Below the pieces are notes generated by a model, which searched no databases, was not told the DNA's origin, and saw nothing but the letters and a program-made list of their open reading frames with translations. 64,000 bases of DNA, taken from assembly GCF_001894805.1 (NCBI RefSeq), contig NZ_BCWX01000001.1:1364001-1428000 (forward strand), given 5' to 3'. The translations under genes and the position numbers were made by a program. Origin of the DNA: Rhodococcus globerulus NBRC 14531. Lineage in GTDB: Bacteria; Actinomycetota; Actinomycetes; Mycobacteriales; Mycobacteriaceae. Shown one piece after another: positions 44,695 through 53,975 of the stretch; positions within the stretch are counted from its first letter, which is position 1, and each line of letters opens with the position of its first letter.

Positions 44695-46026
44695 ATGAAT
44701 ACCGCACCCGCCAGCATCACCATCACCGACGTCACCGTCTACAGCGGCAGGCAATGGCTCGAAGGTCGAGACGTCGTGGTGACGGACGGAATTGTCACCG
44801 CGATCGATGCGTCGCGCGGTACGTCGGCTCTCGGTGACCCGAAGGCCGGAAGTGTTGACGGATCCGGCGCTTACTTGATTCCCGGATTCGTCAACACGCA
44901 CACGCACATTCAGCAGTCGCTGATGCGGGGGATCGCGGAGGGAACTCCACTACTCGAATGGCTGCTTGCCGTTGCCGAGGAATCCGTGCTGATCACCCCG
45001 GAAAAGGCGTACACCGCAACAGTTGCGGCCAGCCTTGAGGCCTTGCGGAGCGGTACCACCACATTGGTGGAACACATGTGGCCGCACCCGTCGAGCGAGG
45101 TACACGACGCTGTCATCCGGGGATTGCACGACACCGGGATTCGCGCCCTGCTGGGGCGTGGGGTGGGGGATCGATCGGACCCGACGCGTAAGTGGGGCTT
45201 CGATCCGCGGCTTTTGCAGCCATTGGGCGACGTCCTCGATCACACCGATCAGATCATGCGAGACGTTGCCGGATCGCGCATCGATGCGGCTGTGGCAGTG
45301 CCGAATCCGAGATCGCTGACTCCGGAGGGAATGGCGCAGGTGCGTGAATTCGCTCAGGCGCGCGGACTGACCGTATCGATACACCTGCTCGAGACACAGA
45401 CCGACAATATGATGTGTACCGAACATACGGGGATGGGTGCGGTCGACTTTCTCGACGCGAACGATTTCCTGTGGGATCGAGTTCTCGCGGTTCACTGCGT
45501 CGAACTCGATGATCGTGGTCAGAAAGTGCTGGCAGAGAGAGGAGTTGGCGTCTCCTACAACCCGGTGAGCAACATGCGACTCGGTAGCGGGGTCGCACCG
45601 GTGCCGAGCTTCCTGGAAGCCGGCCTCGCAGTGGGGCTGGGGGTGGACGGCGCCGCCAGCAACGACACGCAGGACATGCTCGAGACCTTGCGTACCGGTG
45701 CCTACGTGCAGCGGGCCACCCGAGCGCGTGCGGACCTACTCGGTTTTGGTGCCATGATCGATATCGCCACCGGCGGCGCCAACAGTGCTCTCGGCTTGCC
45801 GCCGAGATCAGGCGGTGTGTCTGTCGGAGATGTTGCTGATCTCACCATGATTCGGTTCGAGCGAGACTTCGGATGCCTGCCGGTGCGCGACCCGGGTGCA
45901 TCCATTCTCACGACCGGCACCCGGCAGATCGTCGACACCGTTCTGGTTGCCGGCGAGGTTGTCATCCGGGACGGGCACTCGACGCGGGTGGACGAGGCTG
46001 AGCTGATCAGTGCACTGTCGGCCTAA
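44695..46026 (+). CDS. Amidohydrolase of the TRZ/ATZ (aminohydrolase) family
   Basis: 443 residues from ATG 44695, with GGAG at 44685-44688; ATG 44668 is an alternative. Metal ligands are H69-x-H71 (N-T-H-T-H-I-Q-Q), H230 (S-I-H-L-L-E), H267 (V-H-C-V-E-L) and D318 (G-V-D-G-A-A-S-N-D). This set is typical of zinc or iron deaminases and dechlorinases acting on purine, guanine-like or triazine rings. 8-oxoguanine deaminase and AtzB-like enzymes are the nearest kinds I recognise. Its stop overlaps the stop of the convergent acyl-CoA ligase. Confidence 0.87.
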   Translation: MNTAPASITITDVTVYSGRQWLEGRDVVVTDGIVTAIDASRGTSALGDPKAGSVDGSGAYLIPGFVNTHTHIQQSLMRGIAEGTPLLEWLLAVAEESVLITPEKAYTATVAASLEALRSGTTTLVEHMWPHPSSEVHDAVIRGLHDTGIRALLGRGVGDRSDPTRKWGFDPRLLQPLGDVLDHTDQIMRDVAGSRIDAAVAVPNPRSLTPEGMAQVREFAQARGLTVSIHLLETQTDNMMCTEHTGMGAVDFLDANDFLWDRVLAVHCVELDDRGQKVLAERGVGVSYNPVSNMRLGSGVAPVPSFLEAGLAVGLGVDGAASNDTQDMLETLRTGAYVQRATRARADLLGFGAMIDIATGGANSALGLPPRSGGVSVGDVADLTMIRFERDFGCLPVRDPGASILTTGTRQIVDTVLVAGEVVIRDGHSTRVDEAELISALSA

Positions 46027-47648
46027 GTCTTGTCGACGTCCATCTCGATCAGTACTCGGCGCAACAGCTTTCCCGTTGCGTTGCGGGGGAGTTCGTCGAT
46101 GAACAGGACTTCACGGGGTACCTTGTATCGCGCCAAGTTGGAGCGGACGTGAGATTTCAGATCTTCGGCGTTCTTGTCTGCACCGGGGGCGATCACAACG
46201 AAGGCGCGCAGCCGATGCCCGAAATCCGCGTCCTCCACTCCGATCACCGCAGCTTCCAGCACGTCCGCATGATTAGCTAGGAGGTTCTCCACTTCGAGGG
46301 GATATACATTTTCACCGCCCGAGACGATCATGTCGTCGTCGCGGCCGTCGACGAACAGCAGGCCGTTGGCGTCGAAGTGCCCGACGTCGCCGGTGGAGAG
46401 GAGTCCGTTGATGCGCTCCTTGTCGCGGCCGTCGGTGTAGCCCTCGAAGCTGAGGCCGCTCGAGACGAAGATTCGTCCGATCGTGTGGGGGGAGTTGATC
46501 TTCTGATTGTTGTCGTCGAACAGTTCGACGTGGCACGTGACGGGCGCCCGGCCGGCAGTACCCGGCGCGATGGTGAGATCTTCGGGTGTGGCGACAGTGG
46601 CGACCGCTACTTCGGTGGAGCCGTAAAGGTTGTAGAGGACGTAACCGAATGCCTCCGTCACTCGTTTGCAGAGATCAGGTGAGAGGGACGACCCTGCGGA
46701 GAAAATGATCTTCAGCTGTGAGGTGTCGTATTTCGACAGCACTTCGGGGCCGAGATCGATGATGCGGGTCAGCATGGTCGGAACCACGACAAGGCTGTCG
46801 CACTTGTGTTGCGCCACAAGCTTGACCGTGTTCTCGGGATCGAATTTCCGGTGCATCACGACGGTTTGTCCCAAGCCGAGGGCGAGCGCGAACTGGGAGA
46901 CACCGGTGCCGTGGAAGGCCGGCGCCGCCATCATCATTGTCTGCCCGCGGCGCAGTGGTACCCGGTCGAGGAACTGCGCTGACGCCAACGGCGAGGTGTG
47001 GCTGCGCGGCGCGCCTTTCGGGGTTCCGGTGGTTCCGCTGGTCAGAAGTACGAACCCGCCACTGCGTTCCGGCGCCGGCACTGCGGAGGTTCCTCGTCCC
47101 GCAATGACGTCGTCGAGTGTGCGGATGGTGGTGTTTTCGCGCTCTGCCCACGCCCGGTATCGCCTTGTGTCCGGGGGGAGGGCGTCGGCGACTTCGGTGA
47201 ACTCGTCGTCGTAGACAAAGGCCGCGACATTTTCACGGGCCGCGACGTCGACCAGTTGAGGGCGCGCAAATCCCGTGTTCATGAGGACAAGTTTGGTGCC
47301 GTTCTTGGCTGCCGCGAGCATGGTCAGAACCAGGCCACGATGGTTTCGGCACATAGCGCCCATCACCGAATCGGATGTGATGCCATCGGCCTGCCAGGCC
47401 CGTACCAGTGCGTTGCTCTGCCGTTCCAGTTCGGCGTACGTGATGGGTCCACGTTCGTCGATGATGGCTACCGCATCGAGGCCGTTCTCGGCATGCGCGT
47501 GGACGGGACCGGCAAATGGTCCGTACTTGTCCACAGCTGCAATGGATTTCAGACCCTTGTCGAGGCGGGGAAACGGAATCAGTCCCGCTCGTGTCATGAC
47601 TCCCACGGCGCCGATGGTGTCTGTGATCTTGGTGACCAATCCGGGCAT
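46023..47648 (-). CDS. Acyl-CoA synthetase (FadD/AMP-dependent ligase)
   Basis: 541 residues from ATG 47648. ANL-superfamily motifs: L-L-T-S-G-T-T-G-T-P-K-G near residue 205, Y-G-S-T-E near 338, S-T-G-D-V-G-H-F near 415, and the catalytic lysine in N-A-T-G-K-L-L-R near 528. It resembles the FadD12 group and should activate a fatty or other carboxylic acid as its CoA thioester. It follows fadE23 on the same strand with a 90-base gap. Confidence 0.88.
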   Translation of the reverse strand: MPGLVTKITDTIGAVGVMTRAGLIPFPRLDKGLKSIAAVDKYGPFAGPVHAHAENGLDAVAIIDERGPITYAELERQSNALVRAWQADGITSDSVMGAMCRNHRGLVLTMLAAAKNGTKLVLMNTGFARPQLVDVAARENVAAFVYDDEFTEVADALPPDTRRYRAWAERENTTIRTLDDVIAGRGTSAVPAPERSGGFVLLTSGTTGTPKGAPRSHTSPLASAQFLDRVPLRRGQTMMMAAPAFHGTGVSQFALALGLGQTVVMHRKFDPENTVKLVAQHKCDSLVVVPTMLTRIIDLGPEVLSKYDTSQLKIIFSAGSSLSPDLCKRVTEAFGYVLYNLYGSTEVAVATVATPEDLTIAPGTAGRAPVTCHVELFDDNNQKINSPHTIGRIFVSSGLSFEGYTDGRDKERINGLLSTGDVGHFDANGLLFVDGRDDDMIVSGGENVYPLEVENLLANHADVLEAAVIGVEDADFGHRLRAFVVIAPGADKNAEDLKSHVRSNLARYKVPREVLFIDELPRNATGKLLRRVLIEMDVDKT

Positions 47649-47738
47649 GGGTAAACCTCTTCCGAGCGTCGGTGAAAGGACCGGATCTCAGCCTAATCGA
47701 AACCGGACGCTTTCACCGACGATCTCGGTGCCGTGTTT

Positions 47739-48941
47739 TTACTTCAGTTCGGCAGACGTCTTTCCCAAGAGACGACGGGCAATGATCAGCTGCTGAATCT
47801 GCTGAGTGCCCTCGAAAATGTCGAGAATCTTCGAATCCCGACCCCACTTCTCCAGCAGTGGACGCTGGGAGTAGCCGTACGTTCCGGCGAGTTCCACTGC
47901 CTTGAGGGTGATGTCGGTGCCCGTGCGGCCCGCCTTGGCCTTGGACATCGACGCCTCGAGGGAGTTCGGCTTCTTGTTGTCCGCCATCCAGGCTGCGCGC
48001 AATGCGAGCAGGTAGGCGGCTTCCCAATCAGCTTCCATCCGAAGGAACTCGGCCGCCGCGGCATGCTGGTTGTAGGCCGGTGTGTCGTACGAGATCTCGA
48101 CGCCGGCTTCCGTCAGGATAGTGCGCAGTTCTTCGAGTGCGGCGCGGCCGACGCCGATAGCCATGGCGGCGACCATCGGGCGGGTGTTGTCGAACGTCTG
48201 CATGACGCCGGCAAAGCCCTTCTCCACGTTGACCTCTGCGCTGCCGAGGATGTTGTCCGCGGGGATGCGGCAGTCCTGGAGCAAGAGTACGGCGGTGTCG
48301 GACGCTTTGATGCCCAGCTTGTGCTCGAGGCGGGCGACGCTCAGGCCCGGCGCGTCGCGCGGCACGACAAACGACTTGATTGCCGCTCGGCCCTTGGATT
48401 TGTCGACCGATGCCCAGACGACGATGTGGGTGGAACGCTCACCGGCGGTGACAAAGATCTTCTCGCCGTTGAGAACCCACTCGTCGCCGTCCAGAACTGC
48501 TGTGGTGGTGACTGCAGCCGAGTCGGATCCGAAGCTGGGCTCGGTGATGGCCATCGAGGCCCACACCTTGCCGAACCGTTCGAGTTGCTCGTCGGTGGAT
48601 ACGGCTGCAATCGCGGCGTTGCCGAGGCCCTGGTAGGGGATCGAGAGCATGAGACCCACGTCGCCCCACGAGGTTTCGAGGGAGTTGAGCAGTGCCGACA
48701 TGTTTCCACCGTTTGCATTGCCGGTCTTGCCGGAGTCAGCTCGGCCGCCGGCAGCGCCGCCGATGTCGCCACCCGAGTCGGACAGACCCTCGACCATGGC
48801 GGCCATCGTGTCGAGTTCGACCGGGTATTCGTGTTCGGCCAGATCGTATTTGCGTGAGATGGGTCGGAAGATCTGAGCTGCGACCTGATGCGCCTGGTTC
48901 GCGGATGCTTTGAGCTTCTTGGGAAGTTCGAGATTGATCAT
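47739..48941 (-). CDS. Acyl-CoA dehydrogenase, FadE23-like
   Basis: 400 residues from ATG 48941. FAD-binding acyl-CoA dehydrogenase with the A-I-T-E-P-S-F-G-S-D signature near residue 130, V-N-V-E-K-G-F-A-G-V-M near 236 and D-I-F-E-G-T-Q-Q-I-Q-Q near 378. A Gly-rich insertion at residues 56-80 interrupts the N-terminal helical domain. Length and pairing with a longer partner (471 residues) match FadE23/FadE24 of M. tuberculosis, where such pairs form heteromeric enzymes. Confidence 0.88.
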   Translation of the reverse strand: MINLELPKKLKASANQAHQVAAQIFRPISRKYDLAEHEYPVELDTMAAMVEGLSDSGGDIGGAAGGRADSGKTGNANGGNMSALLNSLETSWGDVGLMLSIPYQGLGNAAIAAVSTDEQLERFGKVWASMAITEPSFGSDSAAVTTTAVLDGDEWVLNGEKIFVTAGERSTHIVVWASVDKSKGRAAIKSFVVPRDAPGLSVARLEHKLGIKASDTAVLLLQDCRIPADNILGSAEVNVEKGFAGVMQTFDNTRPMVAAMAIGVGRAALEELRTILTEAGVEISYDTPAYNQHAAAAEFLRMEADWEAAYLLALRAAWMADNKKPNSLEASMSKAKAGRTGTDITLKAVELAGTYGYSQRPLLEKWGRDSKILDIFEGTQQIQQLIIARRLLGKTSAELK

Positions 48942-48968
48942 CGTGGTTCTCCTGGAAAGTCAGCGGCG

Positions 48969-50378
48969 TCAGATGAGGACAATGCCCTCGGCAACGCCGA
49001 TGGCTCGAAGGTCGCGGTACCAGCGCTCGACCGGGTGTTCCTTGGTGAATCCATGCCCACCGAGGAGTTGCACGCCGTCGAGGCCGATCTGCATGCCCTT
49101 CTCGGAAGCTAGCTTCCGGGCGAGGGCCGATTCACGAGCAAAGGACAATCCCTGCTCGGCACGCGAAGCGCCACGCAGCGTGACCAGGCGCATTCCGTCC
49201 AGTTCGATGGCGATGTTGGCCACCATGAACGCAACTGCCTGGCGATGGCTGATCGGCTCGCCGAATGCTTCGCGCTCGTTCACGTACGGAATCACGTAGT
49301 CCAGCACGGCCTGGCTGGTGCCCACCGCCATCGACGCCCAACCGAGGCGCGCGAGGCGGATTGCGTCGGCGTACTCGGCCTTGCGCTGATCGGCGTCGCC
49401 GTCGCCGAGAAGTGCGGATTCGGGAACCGAGACATCGGTGAGGATCAGGCGACCGAGCGATGCGGCCCGCAGTCCCATGCTGGGGTCAGCTTCGACGACA
49501 AGGCCTTTGGTGTCCGACTCGACGATGAAGAACGACGGCTTGCCGTCGAGTTCCGCGGCGATGACAAAAAGTTCCGACGTTGCAGCGGCCGGTACCAGGC
49601 TCTTGACGCCGTTGAGGCGGTATCCGCTGGGGGAGCGAACGGCCTTGGTCTGCAGTGCGAAGGGATCGAACAGCGCGCGAGGCTCGTTGACTACCACTGC
49701 GGCACCGGGAACCTGCTCACCGGTGAATGCGGGGAGATACGTCTTCTGCTGCGCGTCGGTGCCCCACTGAGTAAGGGCGACAGCTACGCCGCTGGGAGCG
49801 AGGATCGGCAGTGCCAGCCCCATGTCTCCGTGTGAGAGCGCCTCGGCGACAAGCGAGTTGGTGACCGCGCCGCGATCGGATGCGGCGCCGTCGAGTTCCT
49901 CGGGGACGTTGATCAAGGTGATCCCGAGTTCGGCCGCCCGCTTCGTCAGATCGGCAGGAGCGTCGGCGGCCGCATCGGCATCGTGTGCTGCGGTGCGCAG
50001 GATTTCCGATGCAAAGTCGCGCACGGTTTCGACGATCATCTTCTGGTCGTCGTCGGGCGTGAGGTCGAAGTAGTCCGAGTTTTTGGCGGGGTTGTCCGGC
50101 AGTCGCTTGGGCGCGTCGTTGCCGGCCACCTTCTTGAAACCGCGCGTAGCGGCGCCGAGAGTCTTGAAGCCGGTCTTGGTGCCCTCGTAGGTAACCCGGT
50201 CGATGGTCTGGCGCAGGTTGAACTTTTCTGCGAATTCAGAACCGGTGATCTTGGTCAGCACGCGCATGGCGGTACCCATCGCATCGCGCTTGACGGGGTT
50301 GAGGCCGACTGCGGACGTGTCGCGGGGGTGCGCCGTGGCATGGCTCTTGCTCGGGGCCACACTGTCTTGCTTGGTCAT
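48969..50378 (-). CDS. Acyl-CoA dehydrogenase, FadE24-like
   Basis: 469 residues from ATG 50378 (GTG 50384 is possible). An N-terminal extension of about 100 residues precedes the acyl-CoA dehydrogenase fold. G-D-M-G-L-A-L-P-I-L near 186 and the C-terminal L-G-G-H-G-F-T-K-E-H-P-V-E-R-W-Y-R-D-L-R are typical. It is 27 bases upstream of the FadE23-like gene, so they form one operon. M. tuberculosis fadE24/fadE23 have the same order and respond to isoniazid. A palindromic operator lies upstream at 50423. Confidence 0.88.
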   Translation of the reverse strand: MTKQDSVAPSKSHATAHPRDTSAVGLNPVKRDAMGTAMRVLTKITGSEFAEKFNLRQTIDRVTYEGTKTGFKTLGAATRGFKKVAGNDAPKRLPDNPAKNSDYFDLTPDDDQKMIVETVRDFASEILRTAAHDADAAADAPADLTKRAAELGITLINVPEELDGAASDRGAVTNSLVAEALSHGDMGLALPILAPSGVAVALTQWGTDAQQKTYLPAFTGEQVPGAAVVVNEPRALFDPFALQTKAVRSPSGYRLNGVKSLVPAAATSELFVIAAELDGKPSFFIVESDTKGLVVEADPSMGLRAASLGRLILTDVSVPESALLGDGDADQRKAEYADAIRLARLGWASMAVGTSQAVLDYVIPYVNEREAFGEPISHRQAVAFMVANIAIELDGMRLVTLRGASRAEQGLSFARESALARKLASEKGMQIGLDGVQLLGGHGFTKEHPVERWYRDLRAIGVAEGIVLI

Positions 50379-50422
50379 GATCACCAGGGGTTTCTCGGTG
50401 TCGGGGCGTTGGACTCCCTTAT

Positions 50423-50438
50423 CTTACTCAGGAGTAAG
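50423..50438. promoter_or_regulatory. Palindromic operator candidate CTTACTC-AG-GAGTAAG
   Basis: A perfect 7-base inverted repeat with 2-base spacer, in the 154-base region between fadE24 and the divergent histidine kinase. A related element, CTACTC-6 bases-GAGTAG, lies at 50479-50496. ACTC/GAGT half-sites fit a TetR-type fatty-acid regulator. The repeat is seen directly; the regulator is not identified. Confidence 0.6.
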
Positions 50439-50532
50439 GTCGGATGTCGAGCATCCCTCGAAATGACGCGAGTCACGTCTACTCCTCCCTGAGTAGGAGG
50501 TGCCACGACCCCGAGCGTCATAGGCTCGACAG

Positions 50533-51675
50533 GTGAACCGGACAGAGGTGCCAGATCGGATTCAGCGGTATGTGCGCTACTCGCCGCTGGTATTGATTCC
50601 GTGCTTACTGATTGCCAGCACGTATCCCGGGGAGTATCGGGTCCCCGTCGGCTATTGGATCGTCTCGATGCTGTCGGCGATCATCTTCGTGGCTGGTCGC
50701 CGGTGGCCGGTACTTGCTTCGTTGGTCATCTCGGCACTTGCGGTTCCGATGTTCGTCGCCGACGCGTGGGGTCTGTCCGAGCTCGTGCCGTATCTCGGAG
50801 CGGTAGCCGTTGTCGATGTCACGATGCGGGCCGAGCGCCGGGAACTGGTTGCCGTATCTGTAATCGGATGGTGCGGTTCCGTACTGGCAGGGATCTGGTT
50901 CGAATCTCACGAAGCATTCTTCTCTGTCACCACTGCCGTGAAAGTGCTTGCGTACGTGGGCTTACCGCTGCTGCTCGGACTATATCTGCGTTCGCAGCGT
51001 GAATTGGCCGCGAACAATCTCGCGCACACCCGAGCTGCGGAACGAAGCGCTCTGGCCCGTGAGCTGCACGACCTTGTTGCACACCACATGGCGTCGATCG
51101 TCCTGCGGATCGGAGTCGCTCAACACGTATTGGCACCGCAGGACGAGGCCGTGCGGGAAGTCCTCGCCGACGTGCGCGCGACGGCGTCGGATGCGCTGAC
51201 CGATATTCGCCGTCTTCTCGTCGCATTGCGCGATCCCTCGCTCGGCGAGGTTGCTCTGGTCGAACCGGACGCCGTCGCCGCGGAGATCGAGGCTGCGCTC
51301 GATCGTGTGCGTGCAGCCGGCTTCCAGGTCAAGGCGCACGTCGAGTCGGGCGCAGGTGACCTCGACGCCATCGGCCGGTTGACGCTGTTACGGGTAATTC
51401 AGGAGTCGCTGACCAACGTCATGAAGCACGGAGACAGGAAGGGGCCCGTCTCGGTATCTGTTCGTCGCAACGCCGGTCGGGTCGACGTCAAGGTGATCAA
51501 CAATGTCGAGGGGTCGGCGAAGGGCGCCGGACACGGCCTCGTCGGAATGCGGGAGCGTGCAGAGTTGGCCGGCGGTGAGATGACCGCAGGTACGCTCGGT
51601 GACGGAAGGTGGGAGGTGCACGTGAGTATTCCGCTGTTGGCCCATCCGCTGTCGGTCAAGGGTGACGACTCGTGA
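50533..51675 (+). CDS. Sensor histidine kinase (NarL/DesK class, HisKA_3)
   Basis: 380 residues from GTG 50533. Four to five membrane helices in the first 150 residues form the sensor. Phosphoacceptor region R-E-L-H-D-L-V-A-H-H near residue 178, then a HATPase domain with Q-E-S-L-T-N-V-M-K-H and G-H-G-L-V-G-M-R-E-R. No separate extracytoplasmic sensing domain is visible. Its stop overlaps the response regulator start by 4 bases. Stimulus unknown. Confidence 0.92.
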   Translation: MNRTEVPDRIQRYVRYSPLVLIPCLLIASTYPGEYRVPVGYWIVSMLSAIIFVAGRRWPVLASLVISALAVPMFVADAWGLSELVPYLGAVAVVDVTMRAERRELVAVSVIGWCGSVLAGIWFESHEAFFSVTTAVKVLAYVGLPLLLGLYLRSQRELAANNLAHTRAAERSALARELHDLVAHHMASIVLRIGVAQHVLAPQDEAVREVLADVRATASDALTDIRRLLVALRDPSLGEVALVEPDAVAAEIEAALDRVRAAGFQVKAHVESGAGDLDAIGRLTLLRVIQESLTNVMKHGDRKGPVSVSVRRNAGRVDVKVINNVEGSAKGAGHGLVGMRERAELAGGEMTAGTLGDGRWEVHVSIPLLAHPLSVKGDDS

Positions 51676-52310
51676 TCGCAGTGTTGGTTGTCGACGACCA
51701 GCGGCTGGTGCGAGCAGGTCTGCGGATGCTGTGCACTGCGGCCGAGGACATGACCGTATCCGGTGAGGCGTCGAACGGCGTCGAGGCGGTAGCGCTTGCC
51801 GCCGAACTGGATCCCGACGTAATCCTGATGGACTTGAGGATGCCCGGCCTCGACGGGATCGGTGCCACGCGGCAGATCGTCAAGTCCGGGCGGCGCGCAC
51901 GCATTCTCGTACTCACCACCTTCGACGACGACGATCATCTGTATCCCGCGCTTGCTGCCGGCGCTTCGGGGTTTCTCGTCAAGGACACCGAACCCGCCGA
52001 GTTGCTCGGTGCCATTCGCCGGACAGCCGAGGGCGACATGGTGTTTTCCCCGGAACTGCTCCGCCGCGTCGTGGATCGGGCGGTGATCGGCGCCGCCGCG
52101 GGCACTGCTGTGACAGAGGCGGTTTCGCTGACCGAGCGCGAATCGCAGGTTCTCGCCCTGGTTGCGGAAGGGAAGAGCAATCAGGAAATCGCGGACGCGT
52201 TGCATTTGGGTGTGACCACGGTCAAGACTCACGTGGCGAACCTGATGTCGAAGACGGGTTGCGACAATCGGGTTCGCCTCGCCGTGTACCACTTGCAGAA
52301 CTTTCAGTGA
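51672..52310 (+). CDS. LuxR/NarL-type response regulator
   Basis: 212 residues from GTG 51672. Receiver domain with D-D at residues 8-9, phosphoacceptor aspartate in V-I-L-M-D-L-R-M-P (about residue 54) and lysine in F-L-V-K-D near 104. C-terminal GerE helix-turn-helix: L-T-E-R-E-S-Q-V-L-A-L-V-A-E-G-K-S-N-Q-E-I and T-T-V-K-T-H-V. It partners the upstream kinase. It converges with the multicopper oxidase gene, overlapping it by 7 bases. Confidence 0.93.
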   Translation: MIAVLVVDDQRLVRAGLRMLCTAAEDMTVSGEASNGVEAVALAAELDPDVILMDLRMPGLDGIGATRQIVKSGRRARILVLTTFDDDDHLYPALAAGASGFLVKDTEPAELLGAIRRTAEGDMVFSPELLRRVVDRAVIGAAAGTAVTEAVSLTERESQVLALVAEGKSNQEIADALHLGVTTVKTHVANLMSKTGCDNRVRLAVYHLQNFQ

Positions 52311-53839
52311 CCGGAGTGCGAACCAGGCGAAGGCATCGGCATGTCCATCTGCATCGGAGCCGCCTTCTGTCCCGGTTCGAGGACGAGGAATTGGCCCATC
52401 ATCCCTTGATCCTCGTGCATCAGCAGGTGGCAGTGGAACATGTAAGGGAACGTGGGATCGGTGTACTCGGACCACTGCAGTGCGACGCGAACCCTGCTGC
52501 CCGGCGGTGTGTAGACGGTGTCCTTGAGGCCGCGCAGGTGCGGCGGGGGAGTGCGACCGTCGACGTCGAGGATCTGGAACTGCACGTCGTGGACATGGAA
52601 ATTGTGTGGCCAGTTGTCCTTGTTGGTGATCGTCCACACCTCGGTCGCGCCGACCTCGGCCTCGAAGTCGATGCGGTTCATGTCCATTCGTTGCCCGTTG
52701 ATCATGTACCACTGCAGATCGAAGGTTCGGGAAACGCTTGCCTTCGACGGATCGAGATGCGGCAGGGCGCCCAACTGCGCCGGGAGAGTCGACCGTGACG
52801 CGCGGCTGGCAACCCCTCGCAACTCGATGATGTCGAAGCGGTCGTTCATGCCGAAGTTCTCGGCGTCGGAGGAACTCACGCCACCGCCGTCCTCGATCGG
52901 GAACGACACCAGTGTGGTCGTCGCACCGGGGTCGACGCGAACCACGATCTCGGCTCGTTCGCCGGGGCTGAGCTGAATCCGCTTGATCGCAATCGGTGAT
53001 TCGAGCAGTCCACCGTCGGTGGCAATCAGATCGAACGTGCGGTCGTCGGGGAACCCCAGGTTGTAGAGACGGCCGGAAGAGCCGTTCAGGATGCGCAGTC
53101 GCACAACGCCGGTAGTGACGTCGAGGTAGGCATCGGCGATGCCGTTGGCGACGATCGTGTCGCCGAGCAAGCCGACGTCGGTGGGGTCGGTCTCGTCGAA
53201 ACTGCCGTCCGCGGTGAATCGGCGATCCTGGATGATCAGTGGAATATCATCCACTCCATAGGTTTTCGGGAGGTCCAGCGTATCGGTGTCGGCGTCGTCG
53301 ATCAGGAACAGTCCGGCGAGTCCGCGCTGTACGTGCCGCTCGGTGGATCCATGCGGATGTGGGTGATACCAGAGCGTAGACGCCGCTTGGTCGATGGTCC
53401 ACGCCGGTTCCCACCGCCCGCCGGCTTCGATGGTCTGGTGCGGTCCGCCGTCGAACCTGGCGGGTAGATGCATGCCGTGCCAGTGGACGGTCGTGGGCTC
53501 TGCCAGTGCGTTGTCGATCGTGAATGCGACAGATTCTCCGCGTCGGGCTCGGACCGTCGGACCGAGGATAGAGCCGTTGAAACCCCAAGTGTCAGTGATC
53601 TTTCCCGCGACTATCTCGGTGGTTCCGGCGCCGGCGCGGAGGGTGAAATGGCGGACGCCGGAGTCGTCGACCGTGGATGCAGCCAGCGGCGGAATCGGTA
53701 ACGGACGTGAAGACCCTGCTGCTGCCGTAGGCCGCGAGGCGCCTGCGGAGTCGGCGGAGTCGGCGCCGCAGCCCACCGCAAGTCCGAGGGGCGCGGCAGC
53801 CAGACCGAACAGTATCGAGCGCCGGGAAATCCGGTTCAT
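52304..53839 (-). CDS. Multicopper oxidase, Tat-exported lipoprotein (CueO-like)
   Basis: 511 residues from ATG 53839; AGGAGA lies just before the tandem ATG ATG at 53842/53839. The N-terminus has twin arginines (S-R-R-S-I-L-F) and a lipobox L-A-V-G-C. Copper motifs are H-W-H-G, W-Y-H-P-H-P-H-G, H-N-F-H-V-H and H-C-H-L-L-M-H-E, a full type 1, 2 and 3 set. The C-terminus is methionine/histidine-rich (P-M-Q-M-D-M-P-M). It probably oxidises Cu(I) or other metals or phenolics at the cell surface. Confidence 0.93.
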   Translation of the reverse strand: MNRISRRSILFGLAAAPLGLAVGCGADSADSAGASRPTAAAGSSRPLPIPPLAASTVDDSGVRHFTLRAGAGTTEIVAGKITDTWGFNGSILGPTVRARRGESVAFTIDNALAEPTTVHWHGMHLPARFDGGPHQTIEAGGRWEPAWTIDQAASTLWYHPHPHGSTERHVQRGLAGLFLIDDADTDTLDLPKTYGVDDIPLIIQDRRFTADGSFDETDPTDVGLLGDTIVANGIADAYLDVTTGVVRLRILNGSSGRLYNLGFPDDRTFDLIATDGGLLESPIAIKRIQLSPGERAEIVVRVDPGATTTLVSFPIEDGGGVSSSDAENFGMNDRFDIIELRGVASRASRSTLPAQLGALPHLDPSKASVSRTFDLQWYMINGQRMDMNRIDFEAEVGATEVWTITNKDNWPHNFHVHDVQFQILDVDGRTPPPHLRGLKDTVYTPPGSRVRVALQWSEYTDPTFPYMFHCHLLMHEDQGMMGQFLVLEPGQKAAPMQMDMPMPSPGSHSGH

Positions 53840-53975
53840 CATTCTCCTGAAGTAGTGCGTGATCGACTACTCCAAGTCAACGTGCCCGGATGCCGCGCCG
53901 AATCCTGCCGACGGGCCTGCCGGGACTCCTCCCTCAGGCCGTTGCGGCGAGTGGGGAGTTCTGCTACCTGGCCGG

